Source: Lachnospira eligens (GTDB lineage Bacteria; Bacillota; Clostridia; Lachnospirales; Lachnospiraceae). Taken from it: a DNA stretch of 64,000 bases. The notes beneath the pieces were generated by a model that saw nothing but the letters and a program-made list of their open reading frames with translations, did not search any database and was not told the DNA's origin. A program made the translations under genes and the position numbers. The stretch covers positions 124,001 through 188,000 of the forward strand of contig NZ_WKRD01000001.1 of assembly GCF_009680455.1 (NCBI RefSeq), written 5' to 3'. Shown in pieces: positions 34,321-43,380 of this stretch (its first letter is position 1; each line of letters begins with the position of its first letter).

Positions 34321-36588
34321 TCATTGTCCGAAATCTTCAATATGTCTGATTTCTTCAATCCTGTCTGTGAGTGAAGAATATCGTTTTGACTCTGATACAT
34401 TGTCAGCCATAAGCCTGAATATCTCCTCTTCCCCAACGAGGCACACACATTTTCTTGCTCTTGTAACTGCCGTATACAGAATATTCCTGTTCATCAGCAT
34501 TCTTGGTCCCTGCGACATCGGAATAATAACCGCCGGGTACTCACTTCCCTGTGATTTGTGAACCGTAATCGCATACGCAAGTTCAAGCTCATCAAGCTGT
34601 GAAAATTCATAAGTAACAAATCTGCCATCTTCGAATTTCACAGTTACATTCTCATCAAATGTGCTTATTCTCTCTATAACTCCGGTATCCCCGTTAAAAG
34701 CGCCGGTTCCCTGTTCTGTTGGAATACCGTATCTGCTTCGTTTTTCCCATGCAAGCTGATAGTCATTCTTAATCTGCATAACCTTATCACCTTCACGGAA
34801 AGTAACATCACCCACCTGTCTTTCCTGCTTGATAGCATCAGCCGGATTAAGAAAATCCTGCATAATCTTATTAAGACGTTCCACCCCGACATTGGATTTT
34901 CGCGATGGAGTAAGAATCTGAAGGTCATACACATCAGCACCCACATAGTCCGGAAGTTTGTCCTTAATAAGCGTTTTCATCGCATTTATAATATTGTCTG
35001 CACCGTTTCTGTGAACAAAGAGAAAATCCTTGCTGTACTTGTTAAGTACAACCTCCTCACCCCTGTTTATCTTATGGGCATTAATAATAATCTCACTCTG
35101 TGCCGCCTGTCTGAATATTCTCTCCAGCTTAACAACCGGAAAACAGCCGGATTCTATGATGTCTTTAAGCACATTTCCCGGACCGACACTTGGAAGCTGG
35201 TCCACATCACCTACAAGAATCAGTTTCGTTCCAATCGAAACAGCTTTAAGGAGTGAATTCATAATACTTATATCTACCATCGACATCTCATCAACGATAA
35301 TAACATCAGCCTCGAGCGGATTATCTTCATTTCTCTCAAAGAACATAGACAGACCTGCTACCGACTTTCTGTCACCATCCGGCACACCGCCGCTTATCTC
35401 TAACATTCTGTGGATTGTCTGTGCTTCATAACCGCACGCCTCAGTCATTCTCTTGGCTGCACGTCCCGTAGGCGCTGCCAGCCTGATTTCCAGACCTTCC
35501 AGCTCAAAATATTTGATTATTGTATTAATAGTTGTAGTCTTACCGGTTCCCGGACCGCCAGTAACAATAACAAGCCCGTTTCTTACTGCTTTCGCAACAG
35601 CCTCTTTCTGGATATCATCAAGAGTTATTCCTTCTTTATCCTCAATCCTTGCAATCCTGTCATCTATGAATTTCTGGTCTTCCTCAATCTGGACATCAAG
35701 ATTATTAAGCATAGCTGCAACATTTGCTTCCATGTTGTAATACATACGGGCATAGACACATTTTACATTGTCCTTAACCTTGACAACTATCTTCTTATCC
35801 ATTGTCAGGTCCATAAGGTATTTGTCATAGTCCTGGACATCAATCAAAAGCAGTTCGTTGACCTGACGCACAAGCTTATCATACGGAAGATATGTGTGTC
35901 CCTGCATTGTCGCCTGATTAAGCACATAAAATATTCCGCTCTTAATCCTGAATTCAGAATCAATCTTGATTCCGGCACGCGAAGCAATCTCATCAGCCGT
36001 CCTAAAACCGACACCCTCTATGTCATCAGCAAGCCTGTACGGATTCTGTTCAAGAATGTTATAAATGTCGTTTCCATAACGCTTAAATATTTTGTTGGCA
36101 AGATTCATCTGGATTCCATAACGCTGAAGAAACATCATTGCTTTTCTGATGTCTTTCTTGTCAATAAGCTGGTTTGCTATATCCATAGCTTTAGACATGC
36201 TTATTCCTTTAATCTCAGCCAGACGCTCCGGTTCTTCTTCCATAATCCTGAATGTATCATCGCCAAATGTCTTAACTATTCGTTCAGCCATCTTCTCGCC
36301 GATACCCTTGATTGCCCCGGAGCTTAGATAACGCCTTACGGATGCAGCATCATCCGGCGCCCTGAACTCATAAGATGTGACTTTAAACTGCATGTAGTAA
36401 ACTGCATGCTTAACAAATTCGCCTTGTGCGGTAATAAATTCACCTGTGTTGATATAGCTTAACACTCCAACACAGGTGATTTCTTCATCATTATATACAA
36501 TATTAAAAACCGTATATCCATTGTCTTCATTCCTGAAGATAATATTCTCCACAAAGCCCTCTACATATTTCACAGACTCGTAATCCAA
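34321..36588 (-). CDS. recD2: RecD2 helicase (SF1B)
   Basis: A 755-residue RecD2-type ATP-dependent DNA helicase. The N-terminal part has helix-hairpin-helix elements (YLSSGAIKGIGEKMAERI, EGVGFRTADEIA), followed by the motor with Walker A IVTGGPGTGKTTTIN, Walker B VIIVDEMSMVD and motif VI YTAVTRARKCVCLVG. RecD2 works in DNA repair and mismatch tolerance in RecBCD-less bacteria. It is the long gene between the flagellar rod genes and comFC; the link with flagella is positional only. Confidence 0.96.
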   Translation of the reverse strand: MDYESVKYVEGFVENIIFRNEDNGYTVFNIVYNDEEITCVGVLSYINTGEFITAQGEFVKHAVYYMQFKVTSYEFRAPDDAASVRRYLSSGAIKGIGEKMAERIVKTFGDDTFRIMEEEPERLAEIKGISMSKAMDIANQLIDKKDIRKAMMFLQRYGIQMNLANKIFKRYGNDIYNILEQNPYRLADDIEGVGFRTADEIASRAGIKIDSEFRIKSGIFYVLNQATMQGHTYLPYDKLVRQVNELLLIDVQDYDKYLMDLTMDKKIVVKVKDNVKCVYARMYYNMEANVAAMLNNLDVQIEEDQKFIDDRIARIEDKEGITLDDIQKEAVAKAVRNGLVIVTGGPGTGKTTTINTIIKYFELEGLEIRLAAPTGRAAKRMTEACGYEAQTIHRMLEISGGVPDGDRKSVAGLSMFFERNEDNPLEADVIIVDEMSMVDISIMNSLLKAVSIGTKLILVGDVDQLPSVGPGNVLKDIIESGCFPVVKLERIFRQAAQSEIIINAHKINRGEEVVLNKYSKDFLFVHRNGADNIINAMKTLIKDKLPDYVGADVYDLQILTPSRKSNVGVERLNKIMQDFLNPADAIKQERQVGDVTFREGDKVMQIKNDYQLAWEKRSRYGIPTEQGTGAFNGDTGVIERISTFDENVTVKFEDGRFVTYEFSQLDELELAYAITVHKSQGSEYPAVIIPMSQGPRMLMNRNILYTAVTRARKCVCLVGEEEIFRLMADNVSESKRYSSLTDRIEEIRHIEDFGQ

Positions 36589-36613
36589 TCTGTTATCTCC
36601 TTTATGTTAAATA

Positions 36614-37048
36614 TTATTCCTGCTCATCTGCCTTAGGAATAGACTCTGTAGAATAATTTCTCTTCATCTGCTCATAAAGCGTCTGTGCTATTCCAAGTCC
36701 TTTGCCATGATTAGAATCAGTCATAAGCTTGGCATAAGATGACACCATCTCATCTCCAAAGTAACTTCCCAAAGTATTAAGTGAAGTATCCTCTGTTCCA
36801 CCAATTCCAGCCATAGAAGTAAAAAGATTGCTATCCTCGTCTTCTGAATCAATCTTAGCCATCTTCTCCATTGACTTAAGAACCTGTTCAACAAAATAAC
36901 TTTCAAAATCCTTGCATACAGACATAAGTTCATCGTCTGATGCCTTAGAATAATCAGTATCTGTAAGTTTATTAGTTAAAGAACCCGCTTTAGAATCATA
37001 CACATCTGAATAATTCGTACTGCTAAGCCCCGTAATAGAATCGCTCAT
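36614..37048 (-). CDS. Rod-binding protein (FlgJ N-terminal type)
   Basis: A 144-residue protein with the rod-binding domain hallmark (LMSVCKDFESYFVEQVLKSM, about residues 40-60) and a C-terminal FGDEMVSSYAKLMTDS and GLGIAQTLYEQMKR. It matches the N-terminal, non-enzymatic part of FlgJ and lacks the muramidase domain, as in many Gram-positives. It caps the rod during assembly. It lies 14 bp downstream of flhP. Confidence 0.88.
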   Translation of the reverse strand: MSDSITGLSSTNYSDVYDSKAGSLTNKLTDTDYSKASDDELMSVCKDFESYFVEQVLKSMEKMAKIDSEDEDSNLFTSMAGIGGTEDTSLNTLGSYFGDEMVSSYAKLMTDSNHGKGLGIAQTLYEQMKRNYSTESIPKADEQE

Positions 37049-37062
37049 ACACTACACCCCGC

Positions 37063-37896
37063 TTATCTCTTAAGGTTATTAGCCTGCTCCATCATTGTAT
37101 CAGATGTTGTTATAGCCTTAGAACATAACTCATACGCTCTCTGTGCTGTAATAAGATTAACCATCTCAGTTGCAACCTGAACATTAGATGACTCAAGATA
37201 TGACTGTCTTAATGAACTCTTCTTCCCAACTGCATCATACTCTTCGTTAAGTGCAGTTCCTGACGCCTCAGTCTCTGAAAGGTAGCTTCCACCAATCTTA
37301 TCAAGTCCTGCAGGATTAGAAAACTGATATAAACCAATCTTAATACCGATTGGTGCCGGATTGTTAGACTCATCAGGATATAAAAGGTTGCCGTCTGTAT
37401 CAATAGTAATAAGATTAGTCTTATAATCCTCACCGTTAGCATCCTGTCCAAGAACTATCTCTGCGCCATCTGCGCTGAGTACAGGATATCCTTCCGAAGT
37501 ACTAAGCATTACGCCTTCTGTAGCTGTTGCCCATGTAAAATGTCCATTTCTTGTATACACAGTCTCGTCAGTATTAGTATTTCTTACTGCGAAAAAACCA
37601 TCTCCATTAATCGCAAAATCTGTTGTACTGTCGGTTGCATTTAATGCACCCTGTGTATATATTGATGTTACTGCTGAAACTCTTGAACCAAGTCCTACCT
37701 GTGCTCCAACAGGTTTATTCTCTCCGTTGGCAGAAGTAGTCTTCGCCTGAAGATTCTGGTAAAGCAGAGACTTAAATTGAGTCTGTTCCTGCTTATATCC
37801 TACTGTATTAACATTTGCCAGATTGTTGGCAATAGTATCTACGCTTGTCTGCTGGCTCATCATTCCTGATGCAGCAGTCCACAATGATCTCATCAT
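37063..37896 (-). CDS. flhP: Flagellar basal-body rod protein FlgG / FlhP
   Basis: A 277-residue distal-rod-type protein. N-terminal RSLWTAASGMMSQQTSVDTIANNLANVNTVGYKQEQTQF and C-terminal YLESSNVQVATEMVNLITAQRAYELCSKAI are the standard FlgE/F/G domains. Start ATG at 37896 behind GGAGGACTGACGAC. It is the second of an flhO-flhP pair behind mreB/mbl, an order known from Bacillus. It could equally be named flgG. Confidence 0.92.
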   Translation of the reverse strand: MMRSLWTAASGMMSQQTSVDTIANNLANVNTVGYKQEQTQFKSLLYQNLQAKTTSANGENKPVGAQVGLGSRVSAVTSIYTQGALNATDSTTDFAINGDGFFAVRNTNTDETVYTRNGHFTWATATEGVMLSTSEGYPVLSADGAEIVLGQDANGEDYKTNLITIDTDGNLLYPDESNNPAPIGIKIGLYQFSNPAGLDKIGGSYLSETEASGTALNEEYDAVGKKSSLRQSYLESSNVQVATEMVNLITAQRAYELCSKAITTSDTMMEQANNLKR

Positions 37897-37935
37897 GTCG
37901 TCAGTCCTCCATATGTATATGCCTAACAGTTGTTA

Positions 37936-38706
37936 CTAAATCTCAGATATAGATACCATCTTTCCTAACATCTCATCGATAGTATTCATAATCTTCTGAT
38001 TACTTTCAAAATCTCTTGCAATAGATATCATATCTACCATCTCTGTTACCACATTAATATTGGAAGCCTCCAAATATCCCTGATTAACTGTTGCTGCAGC
38101 ATCTGTCTGTGTTGCGCCATCTACAGCTCTGTAAAGATTCTCGCCATATGCCTCAACATAGTCATAATTCTCAAAATCCACAAGAGCAAATCTGTCTACA
38201 TACTGTCCGTCAGCATATATTTCGCCACTCTCTTCTACAGTCAGTTTTTCAAAGTCTGTAGGTAACTGTATCGGACCATTCTCGCCCAATACAAAATCAC
38301 CATCCTTGGTTACCAGATAACCTTCACGGTTCATCTGGAAAGATCCGTCCCTGGTATAAAGCGTTGAAGTTTCTCCAGCTTTGTTAGTGAAAGAAATCGA
38401 AAACAATCCACTTCCACTCAGCGCAAAGTCAAATGTATTGCCTGTGTTCTGGAAAGAGCCCTGATCCCAGCTTCTGAAGGATTCTCCTACTTTCGCTCCA
38501 AGATTCAGAGTTCCGATATTCTGATTAATATAGCCCACAGTTTCATCTTTAACTTTGATGCCATAAACATCTTTAAACGACTGTGTCGTAAGGCCTTCTT
38601 TCTTATAACCTGTGGTAGTTGCATTAGCCAGATTATTAGACACTACATCCAGTCTCTTCTGCTGAACTGTCAAGCCAGAGTACGCTGTATAAAGCCCTTT
38701 TACCAT
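37936..38706 (-). CDS. flhO: Flagellar basal-body rod protein FlgF / FlhO
   Basis: A 256-residue rod protein. The N-terminus is MVKGLYTAYSGLTVQQKRLDVVSNNLANATTTGYKKEG, and the C-terminus is QGYLEASNINVVTEMVDMISIARDFESNQKIM. It resembles FlgG overall, so exact rod position cannot be told by eye. It lies about 100 bp after mreB/mbl and 40 bp before flhP, and the three probably share a promoter. Confidence 0.92.
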   Translation of the reverse strand: MVKGLYTAYSGLTVQQKRLDVVSNNLANATTTGYKKEGLTTQSFKDVYGIKVKDETVGYINQNIGTLNLGAKVGESFRSWDQGSFQNTGNTFDFALSGSGLFSISFTNKAGETSTLYTRDGSFQMNREGYLVTKDGDFVLGENGPIQLPTDFEKLTVEESGEIYADGQYVDRFALVDFENYDYVEAYGENLYRAVDGATQTDAAATVNQGYLEASNINVVTEMVDMISIARDFESNQKIMNTIDEMLGKMVSISEI

Positions 38707-38809
38707 AACCCGCCTCTTTCTTGATAATATATTCTTCCGGCATAAAAATTGTCCATTCTGCCAGAATGTTAAGAAACATTAGTAATAATCTTATTAGAAA
38801 TGTTTCAGG

Positions 38810-39808
38810 TTACTTAACTTCGTCTCTGTAGCCTGCAAGGAACTCAATAAACTTACCTGTACCAATAGCAACACATGTCATTGGATCTTCGGCTGTCATA
38901 GTATTAATTCCTGTCTTGGCTTCAATTAAATCCTCAAGTCCTGAAAGAAGACTTCCGCCTCCTGTAAGGACGATTCCTCTGTCTGCAATATCAGATGCAA
39001 GTTCTGGTGGAGTCTTCTCAAGAACGCTGTGAACAGCTTCAACAATCTGTGAAGTTGCCTCTCTTAAAGCTTCCTCTGTCTCCTCTGAGCTTACCTCTAC
39101 AGTCTTAGGAAGACCTGTTACAAGGTTTCTTCCTCGTACATTCATAGTTGTGACTTCTGCCTTAGGATAAGCAGAACCAACCTTTATCTTAATATCTTCT
39201 GCAGTTCTTTCACCAATAAGAAGATTATGCTTCTTTCTCATGTATCTTACGATAGCTTCATCAAAATCATCTCCGGCAATCTTAATAGAAGTACTTACAA
39301 CAGTTCCTCCTAAAGAGATAACAGCGATATCAGTTGTACCACCACCGATATCAACAATCATATTACCACAAGGTCTTGAAATATCAATACCTGCACCAAT
39401 AGCTGCTGCGATAGGCTCTTCAATAATAGCAACCTCTCTTGCGCCTGCCTGAAGAGTAGCATCCTCAACCGCCTTCTTCTCAACCTCAGTAACACCTGAA
39501 GGTACGCATACACTGATTCTAGGCTTCTTAAGCATTCTCTTGCCGATAGCCTTCTGGATAAAGTACTTAAGCATCTTCTCAGTTACAGTGTAATCAGAGA
39601 TAACACCCTGACGAAGAGGTCTTACAGCAACGATGTTACCTGGTGTTCTACCAAGCATCAGTCTTGCTTCCTCACCGATAGCCTTAATCTTATTAGTATC
39701 CCTGTCAAATGCAACAACTGAAGGCTCTTTAAGAACAACACCTTTGCCTCTGATGTACACAAGAATACTTGCAGTACCTAAATCTATACCAATATCTGTT
39801 GATAACAT
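38810..39808 (-). CDS. mreB: Rod-shape determining protein MreB/Mbl
   Basis: A 332-residue actin homologue. The N-terminal phosphate loop is IGIDLGTASILVYIRGKGVVLKEPSV, the second phosphate loop is NMIVDIGGGTTDIAVI, and GIVLTGGGSLLSGL forms the adenosine site. It organises sidewall synthesis at the membrane. The neighbouring flhO-flhP pair matches the mbl locus of Bacillus, so Mbl is a fitting name. AAAGGGG precedes the ATG. Confidence 0.95.
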   Translation of the reverse strand: MLSTDIGIDLGTASILVYIRGKGVVLKEPSVVAFDRDTNKIKAIGEEARLMLGRTPGNIVAVRPLRQGVISDYTVTEKMLKYFIQKAIGKRMLKKPRISVCVPSGVTEVEKKAVEDATLQAGAREVAIIEEPIAAAIGAGIDISRPCGNMIVDIGGGTTDIAVISLGGTVVSTSIKIAGDDFDEAIVRYMRKKHNLLIGERTAEDIKIKVGSAYPKAEVTTMNVRGRNLVTGLPKTVEVSSEETEEALREATSQIVEAVHSVLEKTPPELASDIADRGIVLTGGGSLLSGLEDLIEAKTGINTMTAEDPMTCVAIGTGKFIEFLAGYRDEVK

Positions 39809-40185
39809 GATAATTCCCCTTTCTTATAAAACAATGCGGACCTCTGTCTGTCCGATATATTCAGATAAAACATAAAATCAAAAGTCATTAGAAGCCATGT
39901 GTACCCATGGCTAATCACCATTATATACATAAAAAAGGAATTTTAAAAGCCCTAAATAAAAAAAATCTATCTAAATATATATTTTTATAAATATTCAAGA
40001 AGCAATATGTCTTATAAATGTATATCGGCATTAATTTATGCCTGCTTAATATTCTGCCCGCGAATTTAAAAATATTTTGATTTTAAGATACATACATATT
40101 ATAATGTGGTGGATTAGGATTATAACTTGCATATATTAAGGTAATATTAAAATTATTTCTGAATTTAAGTGTATAGGAGATTGCT
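39809..40185. other. Intergenic promoter region between mreB and the GNAT gene
   Basis: No gene is seen here. On the minus strand it holds a TATAAT at 39920-39925 with a weak -35 box, a hairpin AGCCATG/CATGGCT (39893-39912), and a SigD-like site further out (listed separately). On the + strand, TCCGATAT at about 39851 lacks a partner at the right distance. The gap probably holds promoters for both divergent genes. Confidence 0.5.
40022..40049 (-). promoter_or_regulatory. SigD-like promoter upstream of mreB-flhO-flhP
   Basis: On the minus strand TTAA (40046-40049), 16 bp, GCCGATAT (40022-40029). The -10 box is perfect. It lies 214 bp before mreB, so a long leader would be made. It would tie rod genes behind mreB to the flagellar sigma factor. 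Confidence 0.55.
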
Positions 40186-40689
40186 ATGAATATCCGTGTA
40201 TTAGATAAAAATGATAAGGCTTCCCTTGAACAGCTTATATATACTATAGAAAATGCTCTTCCTGTTCCGGAATGGTGGATTCCTATTGATGATATTGAAC
40301 GCTCACATTTCTTTGATGCTGACTGGACATGCTTCTTAGGTGCATTTAATGACGATAATGAACTTGTTGCCGCCAGCGCCCTTTTCTTTAATGAGCATGA
40401 ATTTGCTGAGGAAGCTGAAAAGCTCGGTCTCGACATTCATTCTACAAATGTAGCTGAAGTCGGACGATGCATGGTTCACCCTGACTTCCGCGGTCACAAC
40501 CTTATGTGTGAGCTTAACAAGCGTCTCTGTTCAATTGCCCGCAACCGCGGCATCGACACAATCCTCGCCGTAGCCCACCCTGACAACGTCGCCAGCAATT
40601 CGTCTTTCCGCCGTCTCGGTGCAGAGCTTAAGGCAACTGCCACTGTATTCGGTTCTTACCAGAGGAATATGTATATTCTGCCGTGGTAG
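40186..40689 (+). CDS. GNAT family acetyltransferase
   Basis: A 167-residue GNAT-fold protein. The core is FLGAFNDDNELVAASAL (strand pair), then EVGRCMVHPDFRGHNLMCELNKRLCSIA, where the R-G-H-N stretch is the acetyl-CoA pyrophosphate loop (usual form Q/R-x-x-G-x-G/A), and DTILAVAHPDNVASNSSFRRLGAE. The substrate is not evident. It is on the + strand, with the terminator at 40730-40786 just after it. Confidence 0.85.
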   Translation: MNIRVLDKNDKASLEQLIYTIENALPVPEWWIPIDDIERSHFFDADWTCFLGAFNDDNELVAASALFFNEHEFAEEAEKLGLDIHSTNVAEVGRCMVHPDFRGHNLMCELNKRLCSIARNRGIDTILAVAHPDNVASNSSFRRLGAELKATATVFGSYQRNMYILPW

Positions 40690-40729
40690 GTGGTGGCGGG
40701 CTGTAGCTGGCAGCCAGTAGGTAGTGGCT

Positions 40730-40786
40730 GTCGGGGAAGGCAGGCTGTCCCAGAAGAAGACAGCCTGCCTTGCCCGACCCTTTTTA
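40730..40786. terminator. Strong terminator
   Basis: AAGGCAGGCTGTC (40737-40749) pairs with GACAGCCTGCCTT (40759-40771) and the stem extends outward as GTCGGG / CCCGAC (40730-40735 / 40773-40778), then TTTTT on the + strand. It ends the GNAT gene and separates it from the minus-strand phosphatase gene. Confidence 0.85.
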
Positions 40787-40836
40787 TTCACATATATTGC
40801 CGTGGCACTTGCTCATGCCACCTTGCCTGCAGCCGT

Positions 40837-41295
40837 CTACAATTCTTCCTTAAGGCATTCAAGCAACCCTTTGCAGCCTGCCAGAACGTCCCTGTAGGTT
40901 GCCTCAAAATCTCCCGTATACCATGGGTCTGCCACATCAAGCCCGCTTCCCGCAAAAGTAAGTAGCTTATATATCTTCTCATCCGGATCTCCACCCGATA
41001 TCCTCTGCATATTGCGGATATTCTCAGTATCCATTCCAATAAGGTAATCATATTCCTCATAATCATTCAGAGTCATCTGCACTGCCCTGTGAGGAATCAC
41101 CGGAATCCCTTCTTTCTTTAACTTGGCAACAGTGCCATGATGCACCCCATTACCAATCTCCTCGCGGCTTGTCGCCGCAGAATTAATATAGAACCTATCA
41201 GCAAGTCCCTCTTTTTCAACTAAATATGTCATAACGCTTTCTGCCATAGTGCTTCGGCAGATATTGCCGTGGCAGATGAAAAGTATTTTTATCAT
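40837..41295 (-). CDS. Low-molecular-weight protein tyrosine phosphatase
   Basis: A 152-residue phosphatase of normal length. The N-terminal ILFICHGNICRSTMAE is the C-x5-R-S active site (Cys8, Arg14), and VADPWYTGDFEATY contains the general acid Asp123. It removes phosphate from protein tyrosine or related targets. A fragment of a second copy's 5' end lies at 43028-43058, on the far side of the HEPN-like gene. It marks the left boundary of the genomic island as seen here. Confidence 0.95.
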   Translation of the reverse strand: MIKILFICHGNICRSTMAESVMTYLVEKEGLADRFYINSAATSREEIGNGVHHGTVAKLKKEGIPVIPHRAVQMTLNDYEEYDYLIGMDTENIRNMQRISGGDPDEKIYKLLTFAGSGLDVADPWYTGDFEATYRDVLAGCKGLLECLKEEL

Positions 41296-41341
41296 GTTCT
41301 TATATCTCCTTAAATCGTCGTATTTCCTTATATTTAAAGGG

Positions 41342-41420
41342 TTTTTACAACTTTCATTTTTCTTGTAGTTTCTGTATCTTCTTATAAATTCTCATGTTTT
41401 CGCAGTCAAAAGTTGTAAAA
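41342..41420. repeat. Short inverted repeat next to the island edge
   Basis: TTTTTACAACTTT (41342-41354) and AAAAGTTGTAAAA (41408-41420) are near-perfect inverted repeats about 54 bp apart, between the phosphatase gene and the HEPN-like gene. They could be a regulatory palindrome or a remnant of an insertion. No function is assigned. Confidence 0.4.
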
Positions 41421-41436
41421 TAATTACTCAACATCT

Positions 41437-42888
41437 TTATCTTTGTTGCACTCGGAAAATTAAAGTCTTTTTAGGTATCCCACTATATAAACATTGTTGA
41501 GATAAAAATTCTTCTAAATCTTCCAATATAATAGATATTACTTCATTTCGTTTATTATATTTATCTCGAAAAACAAATTCTATTTCCCCTTTTTTGTTCA
41601 GTAAAATTTCAATATGCCCATGCATTAAAGAATTTCTCATACGCTCAACAATATATTTCTGAATTGAGCAATTTTGTGTTTCATTTCTCCGTCTATATTG
41701 CTCCCAATTTTCATTTTGATACTTGAACTTAGATACATTAAGGTCTTGATATTTCAGTTTCTCGTAGTCATCATCTTCTGTTCGCAACGCAAAATTCATA
41801 GAATATAAATAAACAAAACCAATCTTAAATGAAATTTTTGCATTTTCATCTTCATATAATTCCAGTAGTGATTTTTCAAGTTGTTTCTTATATTCCTCAA
41901 TTTCGTTTTGAGTAACATTCTTACTATCACGTTTCGTACAGTAGGCATAAAATACGTTATTAATCTGACTGATATGTACCAAAAAATTTGACAATTCCGT
42001 TTCAAAATCAAGAAATGTTTTTAATCCATAAAAATACTCATCATATGTTTGTATTTTCAATTTTTTTGTTAATTTTTTGTAATCCCGCATTTTTATAATC
42101 TTATTTAATTCTAGTTCATTAACATTAATTTTATCATTATTTTGTTGCAAAAACGGTAACAATTTTTTATTATCTCTGGACACTTGTGCCAACTCACTCA
42201 TTATCCCTTTATTGTATCCATTATATGTGTTTTCATCACATATTCTAGGTGTAATTTCATAGAAATAATATTTCCAAAAACTTTTCTTCTGTAATCGCAA
42301 AGAATATTTTGAAAAAAAGGAATTTTTAAACAAAAGCCCCGAACTATAATTATTAAAAAAACGTTGAATTAATTCGTGAAGAACAAATTCAAAAACAATA
42401 CCTGAATCCTTTCTTATTCCATCGTCTTTGTTATATAGCCAATAAAGGATTAATGTACCATTTTCTTGTGAGAAAAAATTTCCATATTGCATATGCGCCA
42501 TTGAGTTTCGTATAGTCATAATTTGATCCCATGGTTTTTTCTTTTTATTTTCAAAAGAATGAAACAAGCAAATATTAGAAATATCATTAGTTAATGGTTC
42601 TTGTTTAATAAATTCAAAATAATCTTTTAAATGAATATCATTTTCTACTTCTCTGATAAACTCCTTAAAACTATATCCATTTTTATAATAATCATTCAAT
42701 TTCTCTTTATTCAACAATAATAAACAACTATCAATAAATACACGAAACCTTCCGTAGTCGAAACCATTATGCTTAATTATTTCTCCTGTTCTGAATCTTT
42801 CGATTATCTTATCGATGTTAATCTCCTGAAAATATAGATTTTGATATTCATTAATTAACACCAAATTATTGTTTAAATAATTCAACAT
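41437..42888 (-). CDS. Uncharacterised protein with two HEPN-like RNSxxH motifs
   Basis: A 483-residue protein that I do not recognise as a named family. It has two separate RX4H motifs, both as RNS: RNSMAH (R127-H132) and RNSLMH (R418-H423). Each is followed by an aromatic/hydrophobic run. R-N-x3-H is the catalytic motif of HEPN ribonucleases, and two motifs in one chain allow an intramolecular dimer, as in Cas13. There is no CRISPR array nearby, and the protein is much smaller than Cas13. The DNA is very AT-rich compared with the flagellar genes. A defence or toxin ribonuclease is likely by inference. Confidence 0.65.
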   Translation of the reverse strand: MLNYLNNNLVLINEYQNLYFQEINIDKIIERFRTGEIIKHNGFDYGRFRVFIDSCLLLLNKEKLNDYYKNGYSFKEFIREVENDIHLKDYFEFIKQEPLTNDISNICLFHSFENKKKKPWDQIMTIRNSMAHMQYGNFFSQENGTLILYWLYNKDDGIRKDSGIVFEFVLHELIQRFFNNYSSGLLFKNSFFSKYSLRLQKKSFWKYYFYEITPRICDENTYNGYNKGIMSELAQVSRDNKKLLPFLQQNNDKINVNELELNKIIKMRDYKKLTKKLKIQTYDEYFYGLKTFLDFETELSNFLVHISQINNVFYAYCTKRDSKNVTQNEIEEYKKQLEKSLLELYEDENAKISFKIGFVYLYSMNFALRTEDDDYEKLKYQDLNVSKFKYQNENWEQYRRRNETQNCSIQKYIVERMRNSLMHGHIEILLNKKGEIEFVFRDKYNKRNEVISIILEDLEEFLSQQCLYSGIPKKTLIFRVQQR

Positions 42889-43027
42889 AACCGCTCATCT
42901 CTCTTTCTAAAGAACAAATTTTTATCATATCGGACATCTTTCAAAAATTGTAAACTCGTTGTAAATTTCTCTCTAACTTTCTCGAAATCCGCATAAAATA
43001 AGGAGATTTAGACAAAAGAGAAACTCC

Positions 43028-43058
43028 TGCCGTGGCAGATGAATAAAACTTTTATCAT
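43028..43058 (-). pseudogene. 5' remnant of a second low-molecular-weight phosphatase gene
   Basis: On the minus strand an ATG at 43056-43058, preceded by AAGGAG, opens MIKVLFICHG, which matches the first ten residues of the intact phosphatase (MIKILFICHG) and also at DNA level (GCCGTGGCAGATGAA shared). The match ends exactly after CHG. The remnant sits beyond the double-HEPN gene, suggesting that a duplicate phosphatase gene was cut by an insertion or deletion. Confidence 0.8.
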
Positions 43059-43162
43059 AGTAATTGATTGCTCCTTTTTGCCCGAAAAAGCCCAGTTTTG
43101 CGGGTATTTCCGAGATATTGATTTAGCATTTATTTATGTGTTAATAAGGCAAATTTTCTCCT

Positions 43163-43378
43163 TTATATTTTGGCATAGATAGCTTTTACTCCTGCATCGG
43201 AAATAAATTGAATTTCTGACTTTATCAAGCCTTCTTTTCCCCTCCGGTAGCCCAGAAAATATGTCAAATAGTTTGCGTCTTCACGGGATATATTCAATGT
43301 AGTTGCAAGGTCTGAAATCCAGCATTTCCTTTTCCCGTAATTTTCAATAATATAATCATATAATTCATGTATAGTCAT
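43163..43378 (-). CDS. Small winged-helix-like protein
   Basis: A 71-residue protein, starting at MTIHELYDYIIENY behind GGAGGATTG. The centre (ISDLATTLNISREDANYLTYFLGYRRGKEG) looks like a helix-turn-helix followed by a wing. The start overlaps the stop of the gene upstream (43381) by a few bases, suggesting coupling. It could be a regulator or antitoxin-like partner. I do not recognise a family. Confidence 0.65.
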   Translation of the reverse strand: MTIHELYDYIIENYGKRKCWISDLATTLNISREDANYLTYFLGYRRGKEGLIKSEIQFISDAGVKAIYAKI

Positions 43379-43380
43379 AA

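Noticed and set aside
35410..36327. 305-residue frame antisense to recD2
   Set aside because: It is entirely opposite a complete RecD2 and shows no independent motif or ribosome-binding site.
41437..42888. Cas13-like CRISPR effector
   Set aside because: The two RNSxxH motifs recall Cas13, but the protein is far too short and there is no CRISPR array anywhere in the window.
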